From: Salinicola avicenniae
GTDB taxonomy: Bacteria > Pseudomonadota > Gammaproteobacteria > Pseudomonadales > Halomonadaceae
DNA length: 64,000 nt
Direction: 5' to 3'
Assembly (NCBI RefSeq): GCF_023736115.1
Contig: NZ_JAKQZC010000004.1
Span: 310,001-374,000, forward strand
Part shown: in pieces, positions 35,702-45,525 of the stretch
How positions within the stretch are numbered: position 1 is the first letter of the stretch
Layout of the letters: each line of letters opens with the position of its first letter
The notes under the pieces: generated by a model
Database searches by the model: none
Told to the model about the DNA's origin: nothing
What the model saw: only the letters and a program-made list of their open reading frames with translations
Translations under genes and position numbers: made by a program

Positions 35702-37761
35702 TTGCCTACCGGTTCGGGGCGGTGATCCGGCTTGATATGAGGGCGCTCGGCCATGATGCGGCCGAGGCGTTCCAGTGCCAGTGTCAGGCGCTCGATCAAC
35801 CCCTCCAGCAGGACGCGCCGGTCGGCAGGCACATTGCCGTGATCGGCGATCGCGGCTTCGAGCTTGTGACCGGCCTCGCGGATGCCCGTCGGCTGATGGC
35901 CGTTGGCGCTTGCCTCGAACCCCTTGGCCAGTGCACTTAGCAGCTGGCGATGCGCGCGTCGAACCAGTGGATGGGGGGCGTCGTCGAGACGCGCACGCAG
36001 GCGTAGGACGGCACTGCCGACATCGAGCCCGGTCAGTCCGAGAATGAACAGGTGACGCTGGTCCTGCGGCAGCATGTCGTCGTGCTGGGCCAGTTGCAGC
36101 ATGCGATCCGCCATGTGGCCGCTGAAACGGCTCTCCGCGTCGCTCACCGAACGCCGCGGGAGATGATGGATATCTCTCGAGATGGCGCGAATCAGCCGTC
36201 GCCGCCGCAGGCGCGTGCCGAGCCCCGGCAGCAGCCGGAATCCCATCACCACGCAGCTCAGGCCGATGATCACGGCGACCGCCCGGTTGGCAAAACTGTC
36301 GAACGAGAAATCCATGTCGTTGCCGGGCATCGTCAGCAGGATGTTGAAGATGGTGAAAGCCAGGCAGTAGCCCATGGTCGCGGGATTGGTCGCGCCCATG
36401 AGGCCGAGAAACAGTGGTGTGCCGAAGAGCATGGCCAGCATCGGAAAGCTATTGGCTTGGGAGAGCAGGACGTGGCCGAACAGAAAGGCGCTGGGAATCG
36501 CCGCTAGCATACCCTTGTAGAACATCATGGTGATCGCCACCGGATTGTCGCGGCTGGCGAAGAACGATGAGAACAAGGTGCCCAGCAGCAGCGCGATCAT
36601 GGCGCTGTTCCAGGCAGTCAGAATCCAGAATATTGCCAGGCTGCCGAACACCAGCCCCGAGCGAAGGGCATTGATGCCGGCGGCCAGGTGATCGCGATGC
36701 CAGGCGAGCGAAGTCGAACGCAGGTTGTAGCGCCCGGGTGAGGCGATCGCCTCGCGCGCGTCGAGCATCACCATGGCGTGACCGATCGCTTCGCGCAGAC
36801 CAAGCCGTATCCGCCGGTCGAGCGGGGCCATGCCCGCTTCATCGCTTTCGTGAACCAGATGGCGCAGTGACTGCAGCTCCTTGCGCGCCTTGGGCACCCC
36901 CTTGACGTGCTCCGCCTCGCGAAACCCCTGCGCCACGCGCTGCGAGACGTCGAGACTGCGCGAGGAGAGCCGATCGGCGTGGTCGTGCATCAACTGGTGA
37001 AGCGCTTGCAGCGTGGCCAGGAAACGCAGGGTGCGCCGGGTCAGCACGTGGGTGGCGCGTACGCGCCCGGGCCCTTCGGGGCCCTCGAAACGTGCCGCCT
37101 GGCTATCGGTCTCGAGCGTCGTCAGGGGGCCGAGGCTGCCGCGCAGGGCCTTCTGCATGGCGGGTATGTCGTCGCTGGCCTCCAGTCGCAGGGCGGCGTT
37201 CTCGAATGCTTCGTTGACCACGTTGTCCGCCTGGGTCGCCAGGTGTCGGCCGACGTGGGTTGGCCAGAGCAGCGAGCTGACGAGCGTGGCGCAGATCGCG
37301 CCGAGACCCAGTTCCGACAGGCGGGCGATCGCGATATCGAAGATGCCGCCGGGCGAGCTGCCATTGGAGATCACCACGATCAGCATGGCGGTGACAGCGG
37401 CCATCAGACAGCCGTAGGTGTAGTTGTTGCGCCACAGCGAGCCGACGTAGGTGCACAGCATGATCCACGCGGTCAGCGTGATCAGCGCCGGTACCCGCGC
37501 CTGGGCGAACAGCGCCATGATGATGATGCCGGCCAGCGCGCCGGTCAGCGTGCCGCCAATCTGGCAGATCCCCTTTTCGATCACCATGCCGCTCATTGGG
37601 CGGACCTGCAGGAACGCTGCCGAGATCAGCGCCCAATAGGGGCGATCCAGGTCGAACCAGAGCGCCAGATAGAGCGCGATCATCATCGCCAGCGTGGTCT
37701 TGATAGCGAACTTGACCGCTGTTGCGCTCGGCGTCAGATAGGTCTCGATCAGCGGCGGCAT
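35698..37761 (-). CDS. FUSC-family efflux protein (AaeB-like)
   Basis: A 687-residue inner-membrane protein with two blocks of helices, each followed by a cytoplasmic helical domain, as in AaeB (p-hydroxybenzoate efflux) and other FUSC proteins. Start FAIKTTLAMMIALYLALWFDLDRPYWALISAAFLQVRP is the family signature. With the HlyD-like and DUF1656 partners upstream it forms an aaeXAB-like exporter for aromatic acids or similar weak acids. It begins 5 bp after the HlyD gene. Confidence 0.87.
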   Translation of the reverse strand: MPPLIETYLTPSATAVKFAIKTTLAMMIALYLALWFDLDRPYWALISAAFLQVRPMSGMVIEKGICQIGGTLTGALAGIIIMALFAQARVPALITLTAWIMLCTYVGSLWRNNYTYGCLMAAVTAMLIVVISNGSSPGGIFDIAIARLSELGLGAICATLVSSLLWPTHVGRHLATQADNVVNEAFENAALRLEASDDIPAMQKALRGSLGPLTTLETDSQAARFEGPEGPGRVRATHVLTRRTLRFLATLQALHQLMHDHADRLSSRSLDVSQRVAQGFREAEHVKGVPKARKELQSLRHLVHESDEAGMAPLDRRIRLGLREAIGHAMVMLDAREAIASPGRYNLRSTSLAWHRDHLAAGINALRSGLVFGSLAIFWILTAWNSAMIALLLGTLFSSFFASRDNPVAITMMFYKGMLAAIPSAFLFGHVLLSQANSFPMLAMLFGTPLFLGLMGATNPATMGYCLAFTIFNILLTMPGNDMDFSFDSFANRAVAVIIGLSCVVMGFRLLPGLGTRLRRRRLIRAISRDIHHLPRRSVSDAESRFSGHMADRMLQLAQHDDMLPQDQRHLFILGLTGLDVGSAVLRLRARLDDAPHPLVRRAHRQLLSALAKGFEASANGHQPTGIREAGHKLEAAIADHGNVPADRRVLLEGLIERLTLALERLGRIMAERPHIKPDHRPEPVGN

Positions 37762-37766
37762 GGCGA

Positions 37767-38792
37767 TTACGGTGACGTGGCCGGGGTGGCGTCGCCATTG
37801 TCGGCGTTGCCAGCCGTGTCACCGGACTGGGCGTGCTGTGTCGGCAGCCGGTCAGCCTCGCCATTCGCCGGCGAGGCCGTGGTCGCTTGCGAGGGGGGCC
37901 GTTCGACGCGCGTGGCCTCGTCTTTTCCGGTGTCGGCACTCGCGTCGACGCGCACCGTCGCGGTCATGCCGGCGCTGAGCAGGGTGTCGTCGGGCACGTC
38001 GTCGAGCGTGATGCGCACCGGGATGCGCTGCGCCAGCCTGACCCAGTTGAAGGTCGGCTGCACCTGCGGCAGCAGCTGATTGTTGAGACTGGTGTTGGTG
38101 TCGGCGATACCGCGACCGATGCCGGCCACATGGCCGCGCAGGTGAGTGTCGCCGTTCATGAGGATGACGTCGACGGGCGCGCCGACCTCGATCGACGACA
38201 TCTTGGTCTCCTCGAAATACCCCATCACGTAATACGAGTCCGACTGCACCAGCGCCATGACCGGATTGCCCTGGTTGACGTAGTTGCCGGCCGCCAGCTG
38301 CAGGTTGAGCACGTGGCCATTGATCGGAGCGACGACCCGCGTGCGCTCGAGATCGAGTCGGGCCGCCGCCAGATCGGCCTGCGCCTGCTTGAGATCCGCC
38401 GCCGCCACCTTGCTGTTGATCTGCGCGATCTGACGGTCCTCTTCGCTGATCGAACGATTGCTCAACTGATTGCGCCGACGGGCCTCGGTCTGGCGCAGCT
38501 GCAGCGTGGCCTCGCGGTTTTCCACGGTGGCCTCGGCCTGTTCCAGTGCCGCCTGATAGCGCGCGTCGTCGATCTCGAACAGCACATCTCCCTGGCGAAC
38601 CCGGTCGGTGTCGTTGACGTTGAGCGCACTGACCCAGCCGGAGACATCCGGCGCGATGGTGACCACCTCGGCGCGGACGCGGGCGTCGCGTGTCCAGGGT
38701 GTATACAGATAGTAGTTCCACAGCCATAGGCCGGCCGCCACGGCAATGGCGACGACGACGAGGGTCAGCAGGATTCGGAGCGAATGGCGCAT
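37767..38792 (-). CDS. HlyD-family periplasmic adaptor (AaeA-like)
   Basis: A 341-residue membrane-fusion protein: one N-terminal helix (about 8-28), biotinyl-lipoyl domain halves around VRQGDVLFEIDDARYQAALEQAEA and VVAPINGHVLNLQLAAGNYVNQG, an alpha-helical hairpin between them, and a beta-barrel. The last 55 residues are low-complexity (Thr/Ser/Ala/Asp). It bridges the FUSC pump to an outer-membrane channel not encoded here. Start codon overlaps the DUF1656 stop as TGATG. Confidence 0.88.
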   Translation of the reverse strand: MRHSLRILLTLVVVAIAVAAGLWLWNYYLYTPWTRDARVRAEVVTIAPDVSGWVSALNVNDTDRVRQGDVLFEIDDARYQAALEQAEATVENREATLQLRQTEARRRNQLSNRSISEEDRQIAQINSKVAAADLKQAQADLAAARLDLERTRVVAPINGHVLNLQLAAGNYVNQGNPVMALVQSDSYYVMGYFEETKMSSIEVGAPVDVILMNGDTHLRGHVAGIGRGIADTNTSLNNQLLPQVQPTFNWVRLAQRIPVRITLDDVPDDTLLSAGMTATVRVDASADTGKDEATRVERPPSQATTASPANGEADRLPTQHAQSGDTAGNADNGDATPATSP

Positions 38793-39010
38793 CAGGAACT
38801 CTCGAGCAGTACGGTCAGCAGAAAGGTGATACCGGCGGTGAAGAGCACGAACAGGGAGATATCGAACCAGGCTTCATACCACAGGGCACGCTGGCCGATC
38901 AGCCAGTGCAGCAAGGTCCGCGTCACGACGGTGGCGACGAAGCCGAGGATGGCATAGAGCAGCAATGGGCTGACGAGAATCCCGCCAACGGCAATTTCCT
39001 GAAGACCCAT
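38792..39010 (-). CDS. DUF1656 small membrane protein (AaeX-like)
   Basis: A 72-residue inner-membrane protein with two helices (about LVSPLLLYAILGFVATVVTRTLL and FDISLFVLFTAGITFLLTVLL), typical first gene of aaeXAB-type sets. ATG 39010 is preferred because AGGGA lies upstream; ATG 39031 would add seven residues. Function of the family is unknown. Confidence 0.8.
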   Translation of the reverse strand: MGLQEIAVGGILVSPLLLYAILGFVATVVTRTLLHWLIGQRALWYEAWFDISLFVLFTAGITFLLTVLLESS

Positions 39011-39121
39011 ACCGTCCCTGTGGGTAGTCATTGGAGTCGAAGAGGCGGCTGATACTAGCACGCGCCCGAAAGGCTGTCAGACAGCGCCGGCGGGCGGCGT
39101 GTGCCTCCCGCTTCGGCAAGT

Positions 39122-40057
39122 CTAGCTGGAAACGGCGAGTTCGGGCGCGGGCGTGATCGCGGATTTCCACGCCTCGGGTACGGCGTGCCGCAGTTGCTCG
39201 AGTAGCGCCACGATCTTGCGTGGCTGATGGCCGTAAGGGTAGAGCAGCATGATGGGCTGGGCCGGGGCCTGCCAGTCGGCGAGACAAGGGACCAGCGACC
39301 CCGGGTGATGGCGCAGGCGTGTCTGCGCCATCCAGTGCGGCATCAGACCGAGCCCCTGACCGCGGGCGATGGCATCGGCATGCAGCACCATCTGGTCGAC
39401 CTGCAGTCGAGAGGTCGAGACCGGTAGCGGGTGCTCGCCGTAGTCGGGATGGTGAAGCATCACCCCTCTCTCGGCGTCGCCGAGGCGATCGATCCAGCGA
39501 TAGTGGCGCAGATCGCGCGGGTGGTGGGGCGTGCCATGGCGCTTCAGGTGCTCGGGGCTGGCATAGATGCCATAGGTGAGCCAGCCAAGGCGCTCCTGGC
39601 GCAGGCCGCATTCACCGACCTCACCCAACCAGACATGAACGGCACTCGCATCCGGGGCGACCGGCGGCGCCGGCAAGTTGCGCAGGGTGATTCGTGCCTG
39701 CGGATGTCGGGCCAGAAAATCTTCCGCTTGCCGCGCCATCCAGCCGCGGGCGAGCGCCGAATGCACGGCGATGATCACCTGGCCGCTCACTTCGGCGCGC
39801 AGGTCGTCCAGCGCCAGATGGCTGCGTTCGGCAACGCGCAACATTTCCTGGGCGTAGTCCAGAAACAGGCTACCCGCTTCGGTTGGCAGCAGCCGGTTGG
39901 CCTGACGCCGCAGCAGCGGCTGACCCAGCTGTGTCTCGAGATGGGCGATACGCCGGCTCAGGGTCGACTTGGCTACACCCAGGCGTCGTGCGCTTAGGGT
40001 CAGGCTGCCACTGCGCATGACCTCGGTGAAGGTCGCCAGGGCTTCGAGATCGTACAT
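39122..40057 (-). CDS. LysR-family transcriptional regulator
   Basis: A 311-residue LTTR. Winged HTH at residues about 4-62 (FTEVMRSGSLTLSARRLGVAKSTLSRRIAHLE), followed by the periplasmic-binding-like effector domain. GAGGAG lies 9 bases before ATG 40057; ATG 40081 has no such site. It lies just upstream of the DUF1656/HlyD/FUSC genes in the same orientation, so it probably controls the pump, as AaeR does for aaeXAB (inference by position). Confidence 0.87.
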   Translation of the reverse strand: MYDLEALATFTEVMRSGSLTLSARRLGVAKSTLSRRIAHLETQLGQPLLRRQANRLLPTEAGSLFLDYAQEMLRVAERSHLALDDLRAEVSGQVIIAVHSALARGWMARQAEDFLARHPQARITLRNLPAPPVAPDASAVHVWLGEVGECGLRQERLGWLTYGIYASPEHLKRHGTPHHPRDLRHYRWIDRLGDAERGVMLHHPDYGEHPLPVSTSRLQVDQMVLHADAIARGQGLGLMPHWMAQTRLRHHPGSLVPCLADWQAPAQPIMLLYPYGHQPRKIVALLEQLRHAVPEAWKSAITPAPELAVSS

Positions 40058-40210
40058 GCGTTGCCGCTCCTCAAGAAGCATCGGTCCATTCGGCGTGGTC
40101 TGCGTTAGGCGACCGCGCCGAATGGCCGTGACGGGCTGGAATCGATTTGGCGTTGCGCATCGCGCAACGCGCTGTCTCGCAACGTTACCAGAAGAATATG
40201 GAAGAATCTA

Positions 40211-40232
40211 AATGATAAATATTCGTATTAAA
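40211..40232. promoter_or_regulatory. Fur-box-like AT-rich site
   Basis: AATGATAAATATTCGTATTA matches the 19-bp Fur consensus at about 11 of 19 positions in two overlapping registers. It sits 57 bp upstream of the TonB receptor gene, where an iron operator would be expected. Confidence 0.35.
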
Positions 40233-40288
40233 TTTCTCGGCCGTGAGAAATCGCCCCGTTCGAGGGCTTGTTCTACAAGGGAACCTCC

Positions 40289-42256
40289 ATGACGTTGTCA
40301 ACGCCAATCCGCCTTTCCTCTCTGGCGCTCGCGGTGGCTGGCGCCGCCGGCTTTGCCGCACCTGGCCAGGCCGATGAGTCGCTCGACCCGATGGTCGTCA
40401 CCGCCGCCGGCTATGCTCAGCAAGTCGCCAGCGCGCCGGCCTCGATCAGCGTGGTCTCGCGCGAGCAGTTGGAAGATCATCAGTATCGCGATGTCACCGA
40501 TGCGTTGCGCACCGTTCCGGGCGTCATCGTGACCGGTGGCGGGGCGGGATCCAGCGGCGCCGACATCAGCATTCGCGGTATGCCGGCCCAGTACACGCTG
40601 ATTCTGGTCGACGGCCGTCGCCAGTCGACTCGCGAGACGCGGCCCAACGGCAGCGCAGGCTTCGAGCAGGACTGGTTGCCGCCGCTCCAGGCGATCGAGC
40701 GGATCGAGGTGATTCGCGGGCCGATGTCGACACTCTACGGCTCCGATGCCATTGGCGGTGTCATCAATATCATCACGCGCAAGGTGGCCGATGCGTGGCA
40801 CGGCAACCTGCAGGTCGATGCCACGATTCAGGAAGACAGCGATTCCGGCAATGAACAGCAGACTCAGTTTTACGTCTCCGGCCCGCTCAAGGAGGGCCTC
40901 CTCGGCCTGCAGGTAAATGGCCGCTATTCGACGCGGGAAGAAGACCACATCATCGATGGCTACGAGGAGAAGGAGCTGCGCAACGGCACGGCGCGCCTGT
41001 CGCTGACCCCGAGCGAGAATCACGACTTCACCTTCGAGGCCGGGCGCACCGAGCAGGAGCGTCAGTCCCGCGTGGGCGTTTCGGCTTCCGAGACCGGCTG
41101 CCGCGGGCCGTGCGAAAGCTCCGACAACGATTTCAGCCGTGAGCATTTTGCTGTCACGCATACCGGACGCTGGGGTATCGGTACCAGCGACTCCTACATC
41201 CAGCGCGAGACAGCAGAGAACAAGTCCCGCGACATGGAGATCACCAATACGGTGGCCGATTCGCGCCTGGTGATGCCGTTCGCCGCGCATATCCTGACCG
41301 TCGGCGCCAACTACGAGAAGCAGGAGCTGGACGACGGCAGCAGCAACGATCTCGATACCGGCGTCGACAGCGTCGAGGTCTATCAGTGGGCGCTATTCCT
41401 CGAGGACGAGTGGTTCCTGACCGACGATTTCTCGCTGACCGGCGGCGTGCGCATGGATGACAACGAGAACTTCGGCACCCACTACAGCCCACGCCTCTAC
41501 GGTGTCTGGAGCATGACGCCGAACTGGACGCTCAAGGGTGGGGTTTCCTCCGGCTATCGCTCGCCCGCACTGCGCGAGATCACGCCGGGCTGGGGCCAGG
41601 TCAGCCGCGGCGGCAATATCTACGGCAACCCGGATCTCGAACCCGAGACCTCGCTCAACCATGAGCTGGGGCTGGTCTACAGCGGCGACGACGGCATGAG
41701 CGCCAGCGCCACGCTGTTCTACAACGAGTTCGAGGACAAGATCACCCGCGTCGGCTGCCCGATCGATGTTTGCACCGACGGGGCCAACAATTTTGGCGCT
41801 GATCCGACCTATCGCATCAACGTCGACGAGGCGGTGACCCAGGGCGTCGAGCTGTCGCTGGCCATGCCACTCACCGACACGCTGTCGCTCAACTCCAGCT
41901 ACACCTTTACCGACTCCGAACAGAAGTCCGGCGAGTACGAGGGCAAGCCGCTGACCAAGCTGCCGCGGCATCTGGCGACCGCGACGCTTGACTGGGATCC
42001 CAGCGGCCGCCTCAGTGGCTGGTCGCGCGTCACCTATCGCGGCGAAGAGAGCGAGCCGACCGGCGGGCGCTCTGCGAGTTCGCTCAAGGCGCCGTCCTAC
42101 ACCTTCGTCGATGCCGGCGGCAGCTGGGAAATCGCGCCCCAGGCCAGTTTCCTGTTCGGTGTCTACAACCTCTTCGACAAGGAAGTGGACTACGACGACT
42201 ACGGCCTGACCGAAGACGGTCGCCGCTATTGGGTCGGCATCAACCTCGAGTTCTGA
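40289..42256 (+). CDS. TonB-dependent siderophore receptor
   Basis: A 655-residue outer-membrane receptor. Signal peptide (about 1-30), TonB box/plug start DPMVVTAAGYAQQ, plug motif IRGMPAQYTLILVDGRR and RIEVIRGPMSTLYGSDAIGGVINIITR, then a 22-strand barrel with NPDLEPETS and C-terminal Phe (NLEF). The plug resembles FepA/CirA/BfeA catecholate receptors, so a catecholate siderophore is the leading guess. ATG 40289 follows AAGGGAACC. First gene of a five-gene iron-siderophore uptake set. Confidence 0.9.
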   Translation: MTLSTPIRLSSLALAVAGAAGFAAPGQADESLDPMVVTAAGYAQQVASAPASISVVSREQLEDHQYRDVTDALRTVPGVIVTGGGAGSSGADISIRGMPAQYTLILVDGRRQSTRETRPNGSAGFEQDWLPPLQAIERIEVIRGPMSTLYGSDAIGGVINIITRKVADAWHGNLQVDATIQEDSDSGNEQQTQFYVSGPLKEGLLGLQVNGRYSTREEDHIIDGYEEKELRNGTARLSLTPSENHDFTFEAGRTEQERQSRVGVSASETGCRGPCESSDNDFSREHFAVTHTGRWGIGTSDSYIQRETAENKSRDMEITNTVADSRLVMPFAAHILTVGANYEKQELDDGSSNDLDTGVDSVEVYQWALFLEDEWFLTDDFSLTGGVRMDDNENFGTHYSPRLYGVWSMTPNWTLKGGVSSGYRSPALREITPGWGQVSRGGNIYGNPDLEPETSLNHELGLVYSGDDGMSASATLFYNEFEDKITRVGCPIDVCTDGANNFGADPTYRINVDEAVTQGVELSLAMPLTDTLSLNSSYTFTDSEQKSGEYEGKPLTKLPRHLATATLDWDPSGRLSGWSRVTYRGEESEPTGGRSASSLKAPSYTFVDAGGSWEIAPQASFLFGVYNLFDKEVDYDDYGLTEDGRRYWVGINLEF

Positions 42257-42376
42257 GACGCCCCGATTACCGCGTCGATGCTGCCGACTAGGTGTCATCG
42301 ACATCAACCGCACTACTGACCATCAATCCGGCGCCGTGCAGAGGCGGTGCCATCTCGACGGAAAAGGGAAATTGTC

Positions 42377-43309
42377 ATGCAGTTGCGTTCTCTACGCCCT
42401 GGTATTTCACGATTCGGCGCGGCGCTGATGCTGTTCGCGCTGAGCGGCGTGCTCACGACCGCCCAAGCGCGCACGCTGGACACCGCCTATGGCGAGGTCG
42501 AGATCGACGGTCAGCCGACACGGGTGGTCACGCTTTACGAAGGGGCACTGGATACCGCGCTGACCGCTGGCGTCACGCCGCTCGGTGCGGTCGCGACGCG
42601 CGGCGGTGAAGGCGTCGCCGCCTATCTGGGCGATGCGGCGGCGGGCATCGATATCGTCGGTACCGCCCGCGAGACCAACATGGAAGCGGTTGTCGCCCTG
42701 CGTCCGGATCTGATTCTCGCCTCGTCGCGCCTGTCGCAGGCACAGTACGAGCTGCTTTCACGCCTGGCGCCGACCATCGTGCCGACGACCGAGGGGTTCG
42801 AGCCGGATGCCTGGAGGGACGAAGCACGCCTGTTCGCCAGTGCGCTGGGACGGGAAGCCCCGGTAGACAAGGCGCTTGAGGAGATTGATAATCGTTCACA
42901 CTCTCTCGCCGCACGCCAGCCGCGGACGGCGCCCGAAGTGACGCTGGCGCGCTGGATGCCGAACGGGCCGATGGTGATGTCCACGCGGCTGTTCGCCACC
43001 GGCATGCTGGCCGCCGCCGGTTTCACGGTCGAGGATGGCGGCGTGGTCAACGAGGGCCGGCCGCACAGCGATCCGCTAAGCCTCGAGAACCTGGCGCGCA
43101 TCGACAGCGACTGGCTGTTCCTCGCCACGCTCAACGACGAGGGCGACGCGGCGCTGGACGCCGCCCGGCAATCGCCTGCCTTCGCGCGCCTCGACGTCGT
43201 CCAGCGTGATCGGGTCGTTCCCGTGGATGGTCAGCTATGGACCAGCGCCTCGGGGCCGATCGCGGCTTCCCGCGTGCTCGATGATATCGAAGCCGCCATG
43301 GCGCAATGA
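42377..43309 (+). CDS. Iron-siderophore ABC transporter substrate-binding protein
   Basis: A 310-residue class III (helical-backbone) binding protein. Signal peptide 1-32 (ending AQA), then TAYGEVEIDGQPTRVVTLYEGALDTALTAGVTPLGA, the FecB/FhuD-type opening. NMEAVVALRPDLILAS is the second family landmark. AAGGGAAA precedes ATG 42377. It delivers ferric siderophore to the two permeases downstream. Confidence 0.9.
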   Translation: MQLRSLRPGISRFGAALMLFALSGVLTTAQARTLDTAYGEVEIDGQPTRVVTLYEGALDTALTAGVTPLGAVATRGGEGVAAYLGDAAAGIDIVGTARETNMEAVVALRPDLILASSRLSQAQYELLSRLAPTIVPTTEGFEPDAWRDEARLFASALGREAPVDKALEEIDNRSHSLAARQPRTAPEVTLARWMPNGPMVMSTRLFATGMLAAAGFTVEDGGVVNEGRPHSDPLSLENLARIDSDWLFLATLNDEGDAALDAARQSPAFARLDVVQRDRVVPVDGQLWTSASGPIAASRVLDDIEAAMAQ

Positions 43310-43334
43310 TTCGGACTGACAATGACTGATTCCC

Positions 43335-44348
43335 GTGGCTGACCTGGCTGCCCCGCAACGATACCCGCTGCCCCGGCTGATGCTGGGGCTGCTGCTTTGT
43401 CTCGCGCTTATGACGTTGGCGAGTCTGCTTTTCGGCGCTGGCGATGTCGGGCCTGCTGCCGCCTGGTCGGTGCTGACCGGAACCGGTGGCGAGGAGGCAC
43501 GATTTGTCGTCGAATCACTGCGTGCGCCGCGCACGGCGGTCGGTATCGGTGTCGGCATGGCACTGGGCGTTGCCGGCGCCCTGATTCAGGCGGCGGCGCG
43601 CAACCCGCTGGCCGAACCGGGGCTACTCGGCGTCAGCGCCGGTAGTGCCCTGGCGGTGGCCATCGCGCTGGTGCTGGGCGCCAGCGCCGCCACGCTGCGC
43701 GTCTCGGTAGCGCAGCTGGGGGCGCTGGCTGGTTGTCTCTTCGTGCTGGCGGTGGCTCGACTCAACGGTGTCGGCGGCGATCCGGTGCGGCTGGTGCTTG
43801 CCGGTGCCGTGCTTTCCGGCCTGCTGGGCGCGCTGACGTCGCTGATTCTGCTGGTCGACCAGCGCTCGGCCGACGAAATTCGCTTCTGGATCGTCGGCAG
43901 CCTGGCCGGACGCCGTCTCGATGACCTGCAGTCGATGCTGCCGAGTCTGGCGGCGGCCGGCGCGCTGACCCTGGCCGTGGCGCGACCGCTGGCCGCGCTG
44001 GCGCTGGGAGAACGGGTCGCGGTCGGGCTCGGCCATCGGCCGCGGCTGGTCCGGTTGCTGACGGTCGTGGCCGTGGCGCTGCTGGTCGGTGCGGCGACCG
44101 CCGTTGCGGGGCCAATCGCCTTCGTCGGTCTGGTGGTGCCGTTCGCAGCGAGGGCGTTGGCCGGGCCGGATATTCGCCGTTCACTGTGGCTGGCGTTGCC
44201 GCTGGGGCCGATCCTGGTACTGGGCGCGGACGTGCTGTCGCGACTGTTGGTGGCGCCCTCGGAGATGCCGCTCGGGGTTATCACGGCACTGGTCGGCGCG
44301 CCGGTGCTGATTGCGGTCGTCCGCGCACATCGGCTGCCAGCGGTGTAA
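43335..44348 (+). CDS. FecCD-family siderophore ABC permease
   Basis: A 337-residue inner-membrane permease with about ten helices. FecCD features: VVESLRAPRTAVGIGVGMALGVAGALIQAAARNPLAEPGLLGVSAGSALAV-type segment in the first third, and GPIAFVGLVVPFAAR in the last. I use GTG 43335; ATG 43380 is too deep in the first helix. It is followed after 4 bp by the second permease. Confidence 0.9.
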   Translation: MADLAAPQRYPLPRLMLGLLLCLALMTLASLLFGAGDVGPAAAWSVLTGTGGEEARFVVESLRAPRTAVGIGVGMALGVAGALIQAAARNPLAEPGLLGVSAGSALAVAIALVLGASAATLRVSVAQLGALAGCLFVLAVARLNGVGGDPVRLVLAGAVLSGLLGALTSLILLVDQRSADEIRFWIVGSLAGRRLDDLQSMLPSLAAAGALTLAVARPLAALALGERVAVGLGHRPRLVRLLTVVAVALLVGAATAVAGPIAFVGLVVPFAARALAGPDIRRSLWLALPLGPILVLGADVLSRLLVAPSEMPLGVITALVGAPVLIAVVRAHRLPAV

Positions 44349-44352
44349 TGTC

Positions 44353-45459
44353 ATGAAGACTCGAATGCTCTCTCTGCCTCAGTGGCGCGCTCGACGCGCC
44401 GACGCCGTGCCGGCACCCCAGGGCACCTGGCGGCTGGCGGCGCGTATCAGCGGTCGCGATCTCTCCCTGCTGGTCGACCGTCGGGCGGCGCTGGCCAACC
44501 TCGGCCTGTGCCTGGCACTCGCCGTTGTGGCGCTGCTCTCGCTGTGTCTCGGCAGTCTACCGCTAGATCCGCGCACGGCGCTCAATGGGCTGCTCGGCCA
44601 GGGCGATGTCATGGACGTCTTCGTGGTCCAGGCGCTGCGGCTGCCGCGCCTGGCCGCGGGGCTTGCCACCGGCGCGGCATTCGCGCTGGCCGGCTGCCTG
44701 ATGCAGACGCTGGCGCGCAACCGCCTGGCGACGCCTGGCATCGTTGGCATCGACAACGGGGCCACGGCTTTCGCGGTCGCCTCGGTGATCGGTGTCGGTA
44801 CCAGTCTCGCGCCGCCACCGATGGCGCTGGTCGGTGCGGCGACCGCGACCGCCGTGACCTTCGCGCTAGCCAGCGATATCGGCACCCGCGGTTATCGTTT
44901 CATCGTTGCCGGCATCGGCGTAGGTGCTGTCTTCGGTGCGCTGACGCAACTGATGATGGCGCGAGTGGCGATCGATGCCGCTAATGCGGCCTATCCCTGG
45001 ACCGTGGGCAGCCTCAACACGCGCGACGCGTCAGCGGTACTTTGGCTCTCGGCGGGTCTGCTGGTGGCCTTTGTCGGGGCGGCCGGGTTATCTCGGGCGA
45101 TGACGGTGTTGCGTTTCTCCGATGCGGTGGCGCGCGGGCTTGGCTATCGCGTCAAGGCGTGCCGTTATCTGGCGCTGGCGATTGCCGTTGGCCTGACCGG
45201 GTTGGCGGTGGCCGTGGCGGGGCCGGTCGGGCTGGTGGCGCTGATCGGACCGGAGATCGCACGCCAGCTGTCGTCGCCGCGAGGCGTGCCCCTGACGGCG
45301 TCGGTGCTTGCGGGCGCTCTGGTGATGACCGCCGCGGATCTGACCGGGCGCCTGCTGCTGGCGCCGATCGAGGTGCCGGTGGGCATCGTCACGGCGATTG
45401 TCGGCGCACCCTTTCTACTCTGGATCCTGCTGCGTCCCTCGTCGAGGTTTGTTTCATGA
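44353..45459 (+). CDS. FecCD-family siderophore ABC permease
   Basis: A 368-residue partner permease. A roughly 50-residue polar N-terminal region precedes the first helix. QALRLPRLAAGLATGAAFALAG, LARNRLATPGIVGIDNGA and AGPVGLVALIGPEIAR are the diagnostic segments. The stop codon at 45457-45459 is the first base group of a 14-bp tandem repeat that fills most of the gap to the ATPase gene. Confidence 0.9.
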   Translation: MKTRMLSLPQWRARRADAVPAPQGTWRLAARISGRDLSLLVDRRAALANLGLCLALAVVALLSLCLGSLPLDPRTALNGLLGQGDVMDVFVVQALRLPRLAAGLATGAAFALAGCLMQTLARNRLATPGIVGIDNGATAFAVASVIGVGTSLAPPPMALVGAATATAVTFALASDIGTRGYRFIVAGIGVGAVFGALTQLMMARVAIDAANAAYPWTVGSLNTRDASAVLWLSAGLLVAFVGAAGLSRAMTVLRFSDAVARGLGYRVKACRYLALAIAVGLTGLAVAVAGPVGLVALIGPEIARQLSSPRGVPLTASVLAGALVMTAADLTGRLLLAPIEVPVGIVTAIVGAPFLLWILLRPSSRFVS

Positions 45460-45512
45460 GCGTCCTGTTGTGAGTGTCCTGTTGTGAGTGTCCTGTTGTG
45501 AGTGTCCTGTCA
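45457..45512. repeat. 14-bp tandem repeat, 4 copies (TGAGTGTCCTGTTG)
   Basis: Units start at 45457 (TGAGCGTCCTGTTG), 45471 and 45485 (both TGAGTGTCCTGTTG) and 45499 (TGAGTGTCCTGTCA); a degenerate fifth follows to 45526. Each unit begins with TGA, and the first TGA is the permease stop codon. The array ends 13 bp before the ATPase start. Confidence 0.9.
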
Positions 45513-45525
45513 TGAGTTTCACGGT